The translations under genes and the position numbers were made by a program. A DNA stretch of 64,000 bases from Nocardioides iriomotensis (GTDB lineage: Bacteria > Actinomycetota > Actinomycetes > Propionibacteriales > Nocardioidaceae): assembly GCF_004168035.1 (NCBI RefSeq), contig NZ_SDPU01000001.1, positions 1-64,000 of the forward strand. Direction: 5' to 3'. The notes beneath the pieces were generated by a model, which did no database searches, was not told where the DNA came from, and worked only from the letters and a program-made list of their open reading frames with translations. Numbering within the stretch: position 1 is the stretch's first letter; each line of letters starts with the position of its first letter. Positions 24,690 through 33,623 of this stretch are shown here, in pieces.

Positions 24690-25214
24690 TCACCGGCCGG
24701 GCATCAGCACCGTCGTGAACATCCGCCGGGTGCGCCGCTCCGAGGGCCGGTTGTCCAGCAGCGGCCGCACCACCGCGACCAGGTCGTCGAGGAGCTGTCG
24801 CATCTCGTCGTCACTGAGGTGGAGGGCGGCCTGGCGGTAGCCGACCAGGTCCCGGGCGAGGTCGACGTCACCGGAGTCGAGGTACCGGTCGAAGTCGCCC
24901 AGGAGGCCCGCGACGAACGCGGTGAACGCCTGCCGGTGCTCGTCGACGCTCATCGACGCCGCCTCCGCGGGCCCGACCACCCGCGCGGGGTCCCGCAGCC
25001 GGTAGGTCCGCTCGGTCGCGCCGCGCACCCGGCGCTCGTCGACGACCTGCAGCAGCCCAGCGTCGTGCAGGGTCGCGACGTGCCGGTAGAGCGTGGCCGG
25101 AGCCACGTCCGGCAGGTCCGCGCGCAGCTCGCCGGTGGTGCGCGACCGGTCCCCGAGGAGGCACTGCACGATCCGGAGCCGGACGGGGTGCAGCAGCAGG
25201 TCGGCGCTCGCCAT
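24690..25214 (-). CDS. Winged-helix transcriptional regulator (ArsR-like)
   Basis: 174 residues. The N-terminal winged helix reads LLLHPVRLRIVQCLLGDRSR, then TTGELRADLPDVAPATLYRH and the wing GLLQVVDERRVRGATERTYR. A helical C-terminal part without metal-binding Cys follows, as in the helix-turn-helix family with large C-terminal extensions. It faces the PH-like/hydrolase gene pair across a 55-base gap with a clear inverted repeat, so it probably represses that pair and itself. Confidence 0.87.
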   Translation of the reverse strand: MASADLLLHPVRLRIVQCLLGDRSRTTGELRADLPDVAPATLYRHVATLHDAGLLQVVDERRVRGATERTYRLRDPARVVGPAEAASMSVDEHRQAFTAFVAGLLGDFDRYLDSGDVDLARDLVGYRQAALHLSDDEMRQLLDDLVAVVRPLLDNRPSERRTRRMFTTVLMPGR

Positions 25215-25241
25215 GGGGCGATGTTATCTCAATTGACAATG

Positions 25242-25257
25242 TTCTCAGTGATGAGAA
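25242..25257. promoter_or_regulatory. Inverted-repeat operator between regulator and hydrolase operon
   Basis: ttctcagtgatgagaa has perfect 5-base arms around a 6-base centre, in an AT-rich gap that stands out from the GC-rich surroundings. A further ttatctca lies just to the left. Its place between divergent genes suggests it binds the winged-helix regulator. Confidence 0.6.
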
Positions 25258-25269
25258 TAGAATGCTGTC

Positions 25270-25620
25270 ATGACCACGATCTCCCTCCACGAGGACCGCC
25301 TGTCCGTCCGGTTCACCCGCACCGAGAAGGTGCTGGGCCTCGTCCGGGACCGGTCCTTCCCGCTCGGGTCGGTGACGGCCGCGCGGGTCGAGGACGTCGG
25401 GCTGCACGCCGTCCAGGGGCTCCGCGCCCCGGGTCTCGGCCTGCCCGGCCGGTGGCTCGTCGGCACCTGGCGCGGGCACGGCCGCACGCTGGTCTCGGTC
25501 CGCCGCGGCCAGCCGGCGCTCGTCGTCGAGCTCACCGGGCAGCGGTTCGACCGCCTGGTCCTCGGGACGCACGACGCGGCCGACCTGGCCGGCCGGCTCG
25601 GGACCGGACACCCCGCATGA
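25270..25620 (+). CDS. Hypothetical PH-like domain protein
   Basis: 116 residues, nearly all beta strands: MTTISLHEDRLSVRFTRTEK, RSFPLGSVTAARVEDVG, RWLVGTWRGHGRTLVSVRRG, then a final helix. This fits a small PH-like domain such as those with IgA-protease-like hydrophobic patterns; I recall similar proteins only as hypothetical. Its stop overlaps the next gene as ATGA. It is the first gene of the operon facing the winged-helix regulator. Confidence 0.75.
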   Translation: MTTISLHEDRLSVRFTRTEKVLGLVRDRSFPLGSVTAARVEDVGLHAVQGLRAPGLGLPGRWLVGTWRGHGRTLVSVRRGQPALVVELTGQRFDRLVLGTHDAADLAGRLGTGHPA

Positions 25621-26543
25621 CCACCGTCGACCTCGAGGTTCCCGGCCCCGCCGGGCCACTGGGCGCCACGCTGGAGCTGCCCGACGGCGCAGGCCCGTTC
25701 CCCGGCGTCGTGCTCGTCTCGGGGTCGGGCCCGCTCGACCGGGACTCGGACCACAAGCGGATCCGGTTCGGCGTCTCCCGGCAGCTGGCGGCCGCGCTCC
25801 AGGCGGCCGGCGCCGCCTCACTGCGCTTCGACAAGCGCGGCGTCGGGCAGACCGACCTCGACTGGCGGACGGCCGGCCTGGAGGACAACGCGGACGACGT
25901 CGCCGCCGCGGTCGAGACGCTGCGGGCACGGCCCGAGGTGCGCGACGACGCCGTGCTGGTCGTCGGGCACAGCGAGGGCGCGATCCTGGCCGGCATGGTC
26001 GCGGCCCGGGGCGTCCCGCTCGCCGGGGTCGGCCTGCTGTCCGGCGTCGCCCGGACCGGGCGCGACGTGCTGCGCTGGCAGACCCAGGCGATCCTGCCCA
26101 CCCTGCCTGCCCCCGTCCGCGGGCTGCTGCGCCTCCTGCGCATCGACCTCGCCGCGAAGGTGTCGAGGAACCACGACAAGATCGAGCGCACCACCACGGA
26201 CGTCGCGCGGATCGGGGGCGCCCGGCTCAACGCCCGGTGGTTCCGCGAGTTCCTCTCCCACGACGTGGTCGCAGACCTGCGCCGCACCGACGTCCCGGTC
26301 CTGGCGGTGACCGGGGCCAAGGACCTGCAGTCGCCGCCCGAGGACGTGCACCGCATCGCCGAGCTCGTCGGTCCGCGCGCCGAGGCACACCTGCTGCCGG
26401 ACGTGACGCACACCCTGCGCCGCCAGGACGGCACGCCGTCGCTGAAGCGCTACAAGGAGGAGGTACGGCGTCCGCTCGACCCGGCCGTGGTCGACCTCGT
26501 CGTGCACTGGGCGGCGCGGGTCACCGCGGGCGCGGCGACCTGA
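25617..26543 (+). CDS. Alpha/beta hydrolase (BAAT/dienelactone-like serine hydrolase)
   Basis: 308 residues. VVLVSGSGPLDRDSDHK gives the oxyanion strand and RFDKRGVGQT the next loop; the elbow is VVGHSEGAILAG with Ser about 119, the acid is in VTGAKDLQSPPED, and the His in LPDVTHTLRRQ. No signal peptide, so cytoplasmic. Translation is coupled to the PH-like gene by ATGA, and both probably answer to the divergent regulator. The substrate is unknown. Confidence 0.87.
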   Translation: MTTVDLEVPGPAGPLGATLELPDGAGPFPGVVLVSGSGPLDRDSDHKRIRFGVSRQLAAALQAAGAASLRFDKRGVGQTDLDWRTAGLEDNADDVAAAVETLRARPEVRDDAVLVVGHSEGAILAGMVAARGVPLAGVGLLSGVARTGRDVLRWQTQAILPTLPAPVRGLLRLLRIDLAAKVSRNHDKIERTTTDVARIGGARLNARWFREFLSHDVVADLRRTDVPVLAVTGAKDLQSPPEDVHRIAELVGPRAEAHLLPDVTHTLRRQDGTPSLKRYKEEVRRPLDPAVVDLVVHWAARVTAGAAT

Positions 26544-26553
26544 GCGGACGGCG

Positions 26554-26946
26554 TCAGGCCGCGACGGCGGCGCCCGGCGCGATGCTGCGGATCCTCAGCA
26601 GGTAGCCCGTGTCGCACGACAGCCGCGCCTCGGTCTCGCGGACTCCGGCGCGGGTCAGGATCACCAGGACGGACACCGGCTTGGCCACGACCGGTCGCAC
26701 CCAGAACGGCACGTGCTCGCAGGCCTCCTCGATCTCGTCCATCACGATCGGGCGCGCGGCGCTGACCGCGAGCGTGTCCTCCTTGGCGACGACGACCGTG
26801 CGCTCGGGGGCCGTGGCCCAGGACGGCGCGATCTCGTCGTACCCGGGGAGGTAGGTGATGCACCAGACCGCGGCGACGATCACGCCCATGACGACGGCGA
26901 CCTCGGCGGCGACTCCCCCGACGCGAGCGGTGCCGGACTGTCCCAT
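26554..26946 (-). CDS. Hypothetical membrane-anchored protein
   Basis: 130 residues. One membrane helix close to the N-terminus (VAVVMGVIVAAVWCITYL) is followed by an extracytoplasmic part with alternating strands and two Cys (EEACEHV; LSCDTG). ATG 26946 with GAGG at good spacing was preferred to GTG 26952. The family is not recognised. It lies convergent to the hydrolase gene. Confidence 0.65.
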   Translation of the reverse strand: MGQSGTARVGGVAAEVAVVMGVIVAAVWCITYLPGYDEIAPSWATAPERTVVVAKEDTLAVSAARPIVMDEIEEACEHVPFWVRPVVAKPVSVLVILTRAGVRETEARLSCDTGYLLRIRSIAPGAAVAA

Positions 26947-27056
26947 GCGCACCTCGCTCGCTCGCCGTGACCGGACCCGGTGCGTTGATCCCTACCCATC
27001 GTCGGACGGGGTCACACGACGCACATCAGCCGTTCGGTAAAACCTGGTGCGGAGCG

Positions 27057-27422
27057 TCAGGCGGAGAAGTGGTCGGCGTCGGTGAGGAAGTCGGGCCGGC
27101 CGGCGGCGCGCGCGACGGGCGCCGAGACGAGGTAGCTGACGCCGGGCACGACGGGGATGTCCTCGACCGGCACCGCCTCGCCGGACACGCGCTTGCGGAC
27201 GACGACGTGCTCGCCGACCGGCGTGTGGTCGGTGCCCGCCTGGTACGGCGAGGGCGGCACGACGGCGACGACCCGACCCCGCCCGTCGGTGATGCGGAAG
27301 GAGTCGTCGCTCATGTTGACCAGGCGCGGGAGCGGCGTGTGCACCTCACGGCGGGGCACCGCGACCCGGACGGCGGCGACGACGAGCAGGAGCATCAACG
27401 CGATCAGGAGCATGTCGTTCAT
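27057..27422 (-). CDS. Hypothetical membrane-anchored protein
   Basis: 121 residues. An N-terminal helix (MLLIALMLLLVVAAVRVAV) is followed by a soluble region with strands such as DSFRITDGRGRVVAVVPP and EHVVVRKRVSGEAV. The head could be a signal anchor facing the outside. GAGG lies before the ATG. No family recognised; composition is normal for the genome. Confidence 0.65.
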   Translation of the reverse strand: MNDMLLIALMLLLVVAAVRVAVPRREVHTPLPRLVNMSDDSFRITDGRGRVVAVVPPSPYQAGTDHTPVGEHVVVRKRVSGEAVPVEDIPVVPGVSYLVSAPVARAAGRPDFLTDADHFSA

Positions 27423-27618
27423 CGGTCGACCTCGGGCGGACAGAGACTGGGAGTAGCACCATGGTTGCCACCCGGCGACGGCTTGCAAACGGGTGCGACG
27501 GCAAAGAATTCCGACTCGTAAAGCGAGCGTGAGGGGTTGTTTCACACCTGCCCCAGTGGGCACGGTGGTGACCGTCAGCGAGCGGCGGCTCGGACCCGGC
27601 ACAGGAAGCGCGCGAGAC

Positions 27619-27870
27619 GTGGGCCCTGGAGTGGCACTGCTGATCATCGGCGCGATCTTCGCGTTCGCGATGCGCAAGGAGCTCCCCGGCATCGACATCC
27701 AGACCGTCGGCGTGATCCTCATGCTGGCCGGTGTCGCGGTGATCGTGCACGCGCGGCGCGGCCGCGTGCACGAGGAGGAGACGACCCGGGTCGAGGAGCA
27801 GCCGCACGACCCGACCAAGCCGACCCACACGGTCGTCCGCGAGAAGACCACCGAGCGGGAGCAGAAGTAG
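27619..27870 (+). CDS. DUF6458-like small membrane protein
   Basis: 83 residues. GTG 27619 was chosen because AGGAAG sits 10 bases upstream and because the family begins with a Gly-rich helix right at the start, here GPGVALLIIGAIFAFAM. A second helix (VGVILMLAGVAVIVHAR) follows, then an acidic and basic cytoplasmic tail with Glu/Thr repeats (EEETTRVEEQ). Two-helix proteins of this family are common in actinobacteria and of unknown role. It ends one base before the convergent DinB gene. Confidence 0.75.
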   Translation: MGPGVALLIIGAIFAFAMRKELPGIDIQTVGVILMLAGVAVIVHARRGRVHEEETTRVEEQPHDPTKPTHTVVREKTTEREQK

Positions 27871-27871
27871 C

Positions 27872-28377
27872 TCAGGCGCCGACGACCCCGTCGACGCCCT
27901 CGCGGAGCAGGTCGGCGTGCCCTTGTGGCGCGCGTACTCGTGCACGAGGTGCAGCAGGATCGTGCGCAGCGAGGCATCCGCCTCCCACGCCGGTACGGCG
28001 AACGTGGTGTCGAGCGACGGCACCGCGGCCTCGATCCGGCGCGCCTGCTCGACCTCGGTCCGCCAGGCCGCGAAGGCCTCCTCGCGGGTGCCGCCGCTCG
28101 CGTCGTACGCGGCCTGGAAGTCCCACTCCTCCGACCACACGTGCCGGACCGTCTCGCCCGCCACCACGCGGCGGAACCAGTGCCGCTCCACCTCCGCCAT
28201 GTGCCGCACCAGTCCGAGCAGCGACAGCGTCGACGGCGGCATCGACCGGCGGCGCAGTTCGTCGTCGTCGAGCCCGTCGCACTTCCAGGCGAGCGTGGCG
28301 CGGTGGTAGTCGAGCCAGCCGCGCAACGACGTCCGCTCGTCGGCGGTCATCGGCGGGTCGGGGCGCGTGGTCGTCAC
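27872..28377 (-). pseudogene. DinB family gene with a frameshift near its end
   Basis: From GTG 28377 the frame reads as a DinB/DUF664 protein: SLLGLVRHMAEVERHWFRRV, then LRTILLHLVHEYARHKG. At about 27922-27926 the family pattern stops; the expected ending HADLLREGVDGVVGA continues in the next frame to the TGA at 27872. One base is missing around cacaagggcacgcc. Restoring it would give a protein of about 168 residues, so this is either a recent mutation or a sequence error. If real, the unshifted frame adds a long unrelated tail. Confidence 0.8.
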
Positions 28378-28418
28378 GGCGGACGAACCTACCGCCCCGG
28401 CGGTGCGAGACTGGTGCG

Positions 28419-29456
28419 ATGCGCCTGACCCCGCTGCTGCTGGCCGGCGCCGTCGCCCTCGCCGGGTGCGGCGCGTCCGCGGAGCCCGACCCGCCTCGCG
28501 CGCGAGCCGCGACGCCGGCCGCCATCGTCGTCGCGATCTCGGTCGACGGGCTGAACCCCACCGCGATCACGCGCCTCGGGGCGGAGGGCACGCCCGCGAT
28601 CCACCGCATGCTCGCCCGCGGCGCCGGCACCCTCAACGCCCGGACCGAGCGGGAGATCACGCGCACGCTGCCGAACCACACCGGGATGCTGACCGGGCGG
28701 CCGGTCGGCGGCCCCGACGGGCACCACGTCACGTTCAACGAGGACAACGGCAGCATCCTGCCGGCCGTCGCCGAGGGCTACGTCGCGGGCGTCTTCGACG
28801 TCGTGCACGACAACGGCCTGGGCACGGCGTTCTATGCGTCGAAGGACAAGTTCGACTTCCTCGACCGGTCCTGGGACGCCGCCCACGGCGCCGCCGACGA
28901 GACCGGCGCGGACGACGGTCGCGACAAGATCGACCGGTACGTCGTCGACGACGAGGCCGACAACGTGGGCCGTCTGGTGAAGCGCCTGCAGCGCCGCCCG
29001 GACGCGTTCACGTTCCTGCACCTCGCCGAGCCGGACGCCGCGGGCCACGAGGACGGGTTCATGTCGCCGGCGTACCTCGCGGCGGTGACCGCGGCCGACC
29101 GCCAGGTCGGCCGCGTCCTCGACGCCGTGCGCAGCGACCCGGAGCTGCGGGCCAGGACGACCGTGCTGCTGACCGCCGACCACGGCGGCAAGGGGCCTGG
29201 CCACGACGACCCGACCAGGCGGGCCGACTACCGGGTGCCCTTCGTCGCCTGGGGTGCCGGCGTCGCCCGGGGCGCGGACCTCTACGCGCTCAACGACGGG
29301 CGGCGCGCCGACCCCGGCCGGGCGCGCACGTCGTACGCCGGGACCCAGCCGGTGCGCAACGGCGAGGTGGCCAACGCGGTGACCGGCCTGCTCGGTCTGC
29401 CGCCGGTGCCGGGCAGCACGTTCGGCCGGCCGCCGCTGCTGCTCGCCGGGTCCTGA
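28419..29456 (+). CDS. Lipoprotein phosphodiesterase/phosphatase (alkaline phosphatase superfamily)
   Basis: 345 residues with a lipobox (LAGCGAS; Cys 17). The catalytic layout of the alkaline phosphatase superfamily is present: AISVDGLNP (metal Asp), TRTLPNHTGMLTGRPVGGPD (Thr nucleophile region), FLHLAEPDAAGHEDGF (Asp-His), LLTADHGGKGPGHD (Asp-His and His). This matches type I nucleotide pyrophosphatases/phosphodiesterases. It acts outside the membrane; the substrate may be nucleotides, teichoic acid or lipid headgroups. Stands alone next to the frameshifted DinB gene. Confidence 0.9.
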   Translation: MRLTPLLLAGAVALAGCGASAEPDPPRARAATPAAIVVAISVDGLNPTAITRLGAEGTPAIHRMLARGAGTLNARTEREITRTLPNHTGMLTGRPVGGPDGHHVTFNEDNGSILPAVAEGYVAGVFDVVHDNGLGTAFYASKDKFDFLDRSWDAAHGAADETGADDGRDKIDRYVVDDEADNVGRLVKRLQRRPDAFTFLHLAEPDAAGHEDGFMSPAYLAAVTAADRQVGRVLDAVRSDPELRARTTVLLTADHGGKGPGHDDPTRRADYRVPFVAWGAGVARGADLYALNDGRRADPGRARTSYAGTQPVRNGEVANAVTGLLGLPPVPGSTFGRPPLLLAGS

Positions 29457-29540
29457 CACGCGGAACCGGGACTGCCGACCGCGCCCGGTCATGACCTAAG
29501 GTGGTCGCCTTCGGGGGCTTGAACAGCAGGGAGAACACCC

Positions 29541-29978
29541 ATGCCGCTCGGGCAAGGCATCGTGGACGTCTTCGAGGCGATTCCACGACGCATAGAGATG
29601 TCCGGCCATGCGCCGACCTGGCGCATCACCGGTCCGACGTTCGATGCCGCCTGGCAGTTCGCGCAGGAGGCCCTCGACCACCCCGTGGTGACCGACCGGG
29701 AGGACCGGTCCCGCTGGTGGCCGCGGGTGACGATCACGGTCACCACCGACCCGGCGCTCGCCGAGACCGCTCCCCCGATGGAGGAGCTCCGCAAGCCGCC
29801 GCCGGTCCCCGAGCAGGTCCGCCGGGAGCGGCCGGTCGCGCTGTGGAACGACGAGGAGTACGCCGAGTCGTTCTCGCCGCTCGAGGAGATCTTCGTGCAC
29901 CAGGAGGAGGTGCGCGCCGCGCGCCGTTCGGTGCCCCGCCAGCGCGACGACCGGTCGACGCACCGCGCCGACGCCTGA
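29541..29978 (+). CDS. Hypothetical soluble protein
   Basis: 145 residues, no signal or membrane segment. It has a structured first half (EMSGHAPTWRITGPTFDAAW, then a helix, then WWPRVTITVTTDPAL) and a Glu/Arg-rich, probably disordered second half ending DDRSTHRADA. AGGGAG precedes the ATG. I do not recognise the family. It sits alone between the phosphodiesterase gene and the convergent GH26-like gene. Confidence 0.65.
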   Translation: MPLGQGIVDVFEAIPRRIEMSGHAPTWRITGPTFDAAWQFAQEALDHPVVTDREDRSRWWPRVTITVTTDPALAETAPPMEELRKPPPVPEQVRRERPVALWNDEEYAESFSPLEEIFVHQEEVRAARRSVPRQRDDRSTHRADA

Positions 29979-30002
29979 GCCGGGTCCCGCGACCTCCCGG
30001 CG

Positions 30003-31238
30003 TCAGCAGCGCGGGGCGTCGGGGTCGCCGAACACCGCCCAGCCGGGCAGCGCGTCGCGGTAGGTCTGCCGCACGGCGGGCCGCCGCGTGGCCGTCCAGT
30101 CGACGCGGCCGCCGATCTCCTGCTCGTACCGGTTCCACTCGAACCAGTCGACGAGCTTGAGCTGCGGGAGCCGGTCGAGCAGGTCGGGCGCGAGCACCTG
30201 CCGGATCCACCCGGACTTGACCCGGGTCTCGGTGGCGCCCTCGTTGCCGGGCGCGTAGAGCGCGGCCGTCTCCACCAGCGCGACCGGCTTGCCGCGGCGC
30301 TCGCCGTAGAGCCGGTAGAAGTCCGGGGTACGGCGCTCGTCGACGCCGCCGGCGGCGTACCGGCCGCGCAGCTGCGCGACGAGCTTGCCGCGCGCGGGCG
30401 GCTCGTTCTCGCCCCAGGGGTAGACGGTCCCCCAGTGGAACAACGACATCCCGACCCAGTCGACGGCCTCGTCGCCGGGGTAGTACGGCGCGTAGGGGTC
30501 GTCCTCGGGGCCGAGGTCGCCGACGAGGTCGCGGTCCAGGCTGACCGCGGCCCGGCCGCCGGGGATGGCTTCGTACTGCCCACCGACGAAGGGGTAGCCG
30601 CCGCCGTAGGCGGGCGCCCACATCGTCGCGCTGCCCGGCACGTCGGCGTGCACCGCGTCGGCGACCGCGCGGAAGGCCCGCTTGAACCGCTTCGGCTGCT
30701 GGCCCCAGGGGTACCAGGAGCCGTTCATGTCCGGGCCGAACCGGACGACCACCGGCGCCCCGGCGGCGTTCCAGTCCTGCAGCGCCTTCACGAGGGCGTC
30801 GACCGCTGCGGAGTCGACGGCCCGCAGCCCGTCGTTGGGCTCGAGCGTGAGCAGCAGGACCGCGCCCTGCTCCGCGGCGAGCCGGGCCGCCCCGTCGACG
30901 TTGTCCACGTCGGCGTCGGTGAGCGGCATCGACGCCGAGGACACCACGGCGGCCGGGTGCTCGCCGAGCCGGGCGGCGTACTTGGCGGGGGTGTCGTGGT
31001 CCCAGTCGAGGCTGACGCCCAGCCAGGCCCCGGAGTCGGGACCGAGCGGTCGCCGCACCTCGCAGGTGCTGACGTCACCGCCGCCGCCGTCGTCGGACGA
31101 GGTGGTCCCTCCGGTCGACGGGTCCGAGGAAGGGGCCGCCGCATCGTCCGGGGACGCACTGCACGACGCGAGCGTGAGCACGAGGGCGGTCCCGAGGGCG
31201 GTCCCGAGGGCGAGCAGGCCGGCGCGGAGCCTGGGCAT
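30003..31238 (-). CDS. GH26-like secreted lipoprotein with altered acid/base residue
   Basis: 411 residues with a lipobox (LASCSAS) and a Ser/Thr/Gly-rich linker. The barrel matches GH26: VVRFGPDMNGSWYPWGQ, SATMWAPAYGGGYPFVGG and PVALVETAALYAPGNEG (nucleophile Glu). In the first motif the catalytic acid/base is Asp in GPDMNG where the neighbouring gene has Glu in GHEMNG. Asp is shorter, so activity may be altered, or the protein may bind rather than cleave. GH26 acts on beta-mannans and related beta-glucans. Tandem with the next GH26 gene at 37 bases. Confidence 0.82.
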   Translation of the reverse strand: MPRLRAGLLALGTALGTALVLTLASCSASPDDAAAPSSDPSTGGTTSSDDGGGGDVSTCEVRRPLGPDSGAWLGVSLDWDHDTPAKYAARLGEHPAAVVSSASMPLTDADVDNVDGAARLAAEQGAVLLLTLEPNDGLRAVDSAAVDALVKALQDWNAAGAPVVVRFGPDMNGSWYPWGQQPKRFKRAFRAVADAVHADVPGSATMWAPAYGGGYPFVGGQYEAIPGGRAAVSLDRDLVGDLGPEDDPYAPYYPGDEAVDWVGMSLFHWGTVYPWGENEPPARGKLVAQLRGRYAAGGVDERRTPDFYRLYGERRGKPVALVETAALYAPGNEGATETRVKSGWIRQVLAPDLLDRLPQLKLVDWFEWNRYEQEIGGRVDWTATRRPAVRQTYRDALPGWAVFGDPDAPRC

Positions 31239-31275
31239 GGCGTCATTCAACCAAGCCGGGCATTCCCGGACCGGC

Positions 31276-32298
31276 TCAGTACGTGGCGAGTCCCGCTCGG
31301 AAGGCGTCGAGGGCCGCGGCGCTGCTGGTGATGCGCCAGTCGGTCTCCTTGTCGAAGTGGAACCACGTGAAGCCGCGGATCTCCGGGTGCGCGTCGAGCG
31401 TGGCGAACATGTCACGGATCCAGGCCGCCTTGTCGCCGCCGACCTCGGTGCTCGCGGTCTCGCCGACGAAGATCGGCTTGCCGGTGATCGCCTGCACCTG
31501 GGTGACGCCCGCGGAGAAGACCTGCCAGAACGACTGCCACGACGTGCCGGTCTGCAGCGTCGACCAGTTGTAGCCGTCGAGCGCGACCCGGTCGACGTGG
31601 GCGTTGCCGGGGAACACCTGGTCCAGCGGCACCGAGCCCGGGTAGGGCACGTTGGGCGACCAGGACCAGGCGACGTTGGTCGCGCCGACCTTGTCGAAGA
31701 TGCCGCGCACGTGCCGGAACGCGGCCACGTAGTCGGCCGGGGTGTTGCCGTTGGCCTGGGCCGACCACGGGTACCAGCTGCCGTTCATCTCGTGGCCCCA
31801 GCGGAGCACGAGCGGCTTGCCCCAGCTCTTGACCTGCCTGGCCCAGGAGGTGATGTAGCTGTCGTGCCGGCCCGCGGTGATCCGGTCGAGGGCGTACGTC
31901 GGCTGGTCGACGCCGTCGGCCGGGTTCCACGGCTCCCAGGTGACGACCGGCGTGGCTCCGCTCGCGGCCACGGCAGCGGCCCGGTCGGCCGGGAACGCGG
32001 CGCGGTCGGACCAGGCGGCGTACCACATCACGAGGTCGGGACGGCGGCCGATCTGCCCGGCCAGGGCGTCGACGCCGGACAGGTCCCAGGGCGCGCCCTC
32101 CATCGCGAGGCCGAGCTGCTGGGTGGCCCCGGGCACCGGCTTCGGCGAGATCGGGGTGGTGGCCGGCTTGGCGGCGGCGGTGGCGACGCGTCCGAGCTTG
32201 TGGTGCGGCAGCGCGGCGGTGGCGGCGCCCCCGACGAGCGTCAGCAGGACGGCGCCGGTCGCCAGGACCGCGGCTCGGCGGATCGAACGGTGCAGCAT
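31276..32298 (-). CDS. GH26 family secreted endoglycosidase (mannanase/glucanase type)
   Basis: 340 residues with a signal peptide (RRAAVLATGAVLLTLVGGAA). GH26 catalytic motifs are intact: VLRWGHEMNGSWYPWSAQ (acid/base Glu) and PIFVGETASTEVGG (nucleophile Glu), with WSWSPNVPYPG and RVALDGYNW lining the cleft. Expected to cleave beta-1,4 mannan or mixed beta-glucan outside the cell; exact specificity cannot be read. It precedes the altered paralogue and lies next to the glycogen genes, though no link between extracellular GH26 activity and glycogen is known. Confidence 0.9.
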   Translation of the reverse strand: MLHRSIRRAAVLATGAVLLTLVGGAATAALPHHKLGRVATAAAKPATTPISPKPVPGATQQLGLAMEGAPWDLSGVDALAGQIGRRPDLVMWYAAWSDRAAFPADRAAAVAASGATPVVTWEPWNPADGVDQPTYALDRITAGRHDSYITSWARQVKSWGKPLVLRWGHEMNGSWYPWSAQANGNTPADYVAAFRHVRGIFDKVGATNVAWSWSPNVPYPGSVPLDQVFPGNAHVDRVALDGYNWSTLQTGTSWQSFWQVFSAGVTQVQAITGKPIFVGETASTEVGGDKAAWIRDMFATLDAHPEIRGFTWFHFDKETDWRITSSAAALDAFRAGLATY

Positions 32299-32427
32299 GG
32301 AACAGGCCCTCCCTGGCCACGGGTGGTGCAGGCGGGTGGACCTGTACCAGGGAGGGTATCGACGTCGCGGGCCGCCGCCTTGACCCCCGAATCGGACAAA
32401 TGCCCCGAAGTGCGTGTGGCCTGGCGC

Positions 32428-33582
32428 TCAGCGGAGCGAGCGGTACAGCTCCACCGTCCGGGCCGCGACGGCGTCCCAGCCGAACTGCTCGACGGCGCGG
32501 GCGCGTCCGGCGAGCCCCATCCGGCGGGCCTCGTCGGGGTCGGCGGCGAGCCGGTTGACCGCGTCCGCGAAGCGCTGCTCGAAGCCGGACGCGTCGTCGG
32601 GGGTGTAGTCGACGAGCAGGCCGGTGCTGCCGTCGTCCACGACCTCGGGGATGCCGCCGACCGCGCTCGCGACGACGGCGGTCTCGCAGGCCATCGCCTC
32701 GAGGTTGACGATGCCGAGCGGCTCGTAGACCGACGGGCAGCAGAACGCGAGCGCGTGGGTCAGCACCTGCCGGACCTCCTCGCGCGGCAGCATGTCCGAG
32801 ACCACGAAGATGCCGTCGCGGTCGGCCCGCAGGTCGTCGATCGCGGCGTCGGTCTCGGCCTTGAGCTCCGGCGTGTCGGCGGCACCCGCGAGCAGCACCA
32901 TCTGCACGGCCGGGTCGAGGTGCAGGCCCGCGCGCAGCAGGTGCGGCACGCCCTTCTGCCGGGTGATCCGGCCGACGAACGAGACGTAGGGCCGGCCGAG
33001 GTCCACCCCGATCCGCTCCAGCACGTCGGTGCCCGGGTCGGGCCGGTAGAAGTCGGCGTCGATGCCGTTGGAGATGACGTGCACCCGGGCCGGGTCTATG
33101 GCGGGGTACGACGCGAGCACGTCCTCGCGCATGCCCCGGCTCACCGCGACCACGGCGTCGGCGCCCTCCATCGCGGTGCGCTCGGCCCACGACGAGAGCC
33201 GGTAGCCGCCGCCGAGCTGCTCGGCCTTCCACGGCCGCTGCGGCTCGAGCGAGTGCGCCGTGACGACGTGCGGGACGTCGTACAGCAGCTTGGCCCAGTG
33301 GCCGGCCATGGCGGCGTACCAGGTGTGGGAGTGCACGACGTCGGCCGACGACACCGCGGCGGTCATGGTGAGGTCGGTCGAGAGCACCCGCAGCGCGGCG
33401 TTGGCGCCCGCCAGCCGCGGGTCGTCTTCGGAGTGCGCGGTCGCGCCCTCGCGCGGCTCGCCCATGCACTGCACGTCGACGTCGACGAGCTGCTTGAGCT
33501 CGCGGACGAGGAAGTCGACGTGGACGCCGGCGCCGCCGTAGACGTCCGGGGGGTACTCGCGGGTCAGCACCGACACCTTCAT
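32428..33582 (-). CDS. glgA: Glycogen synthase, actinobacterial GT4 type (GlgA/GlgM)
   Basis: 384 residues, short for the bacterial GT5 enzyme and right for the GT4 enzyme of actinobacteria. The N-terminal Rossmann half starts VSVLTREYPPDVYGGAGVHV (Lys/Arg-x-Gly-Gly loop), with VVHSHTWYAAMAGHW and VVTAHSLEP; the C-terminal half has VSFVGRITRQKGVPHLL and the E-x7-E motif in SVYEPLGIVNLEAMA. It uses ADP-glucose (made by GlgC) to make glycogen or, in mycobacteria, maltose-1-phosphate. glgC lies 4 kb away on the other strand. Confidence 0.93.
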   Translation of the reverse strand: MKVSVLTREYPPDVYGGAGVHVDFLVRELKQLVDVDVQCMGEPREGATAHSEDDPRLAGANAALRVLSTDLTMTAAVSSADVVHSHTWYAAMAGHWAKLLYDVPHVVTAHSLEPQRPWKAEQLGGGYRLSSWAERTAMEGADAVVAVSRGMREDVLASYPAIDPARVHVISNGIDADFYRPDPGTDVLERIGVDLGRPYVSFVGRITRQKGVPHLLRAGLHLDPAVQMVLLAGAADTPELKAETDAAIDDLRADRDGIFVVSDMLPREEVRQVLTHALAFCCPSVYEPLGIVNLEAMACETAVVASAVGGIPEVVDDGSTGLLVDYTPDDASGFEQRFADAVNRLAADPDEARRMGLAGRARAVEQFGWDAVAARTVELYRSLR

Positions 33583-33623
33583 GCTCGGAGGCTAGCCACC
33601 TCCGGCGAGGGAGTCGACCGGGC

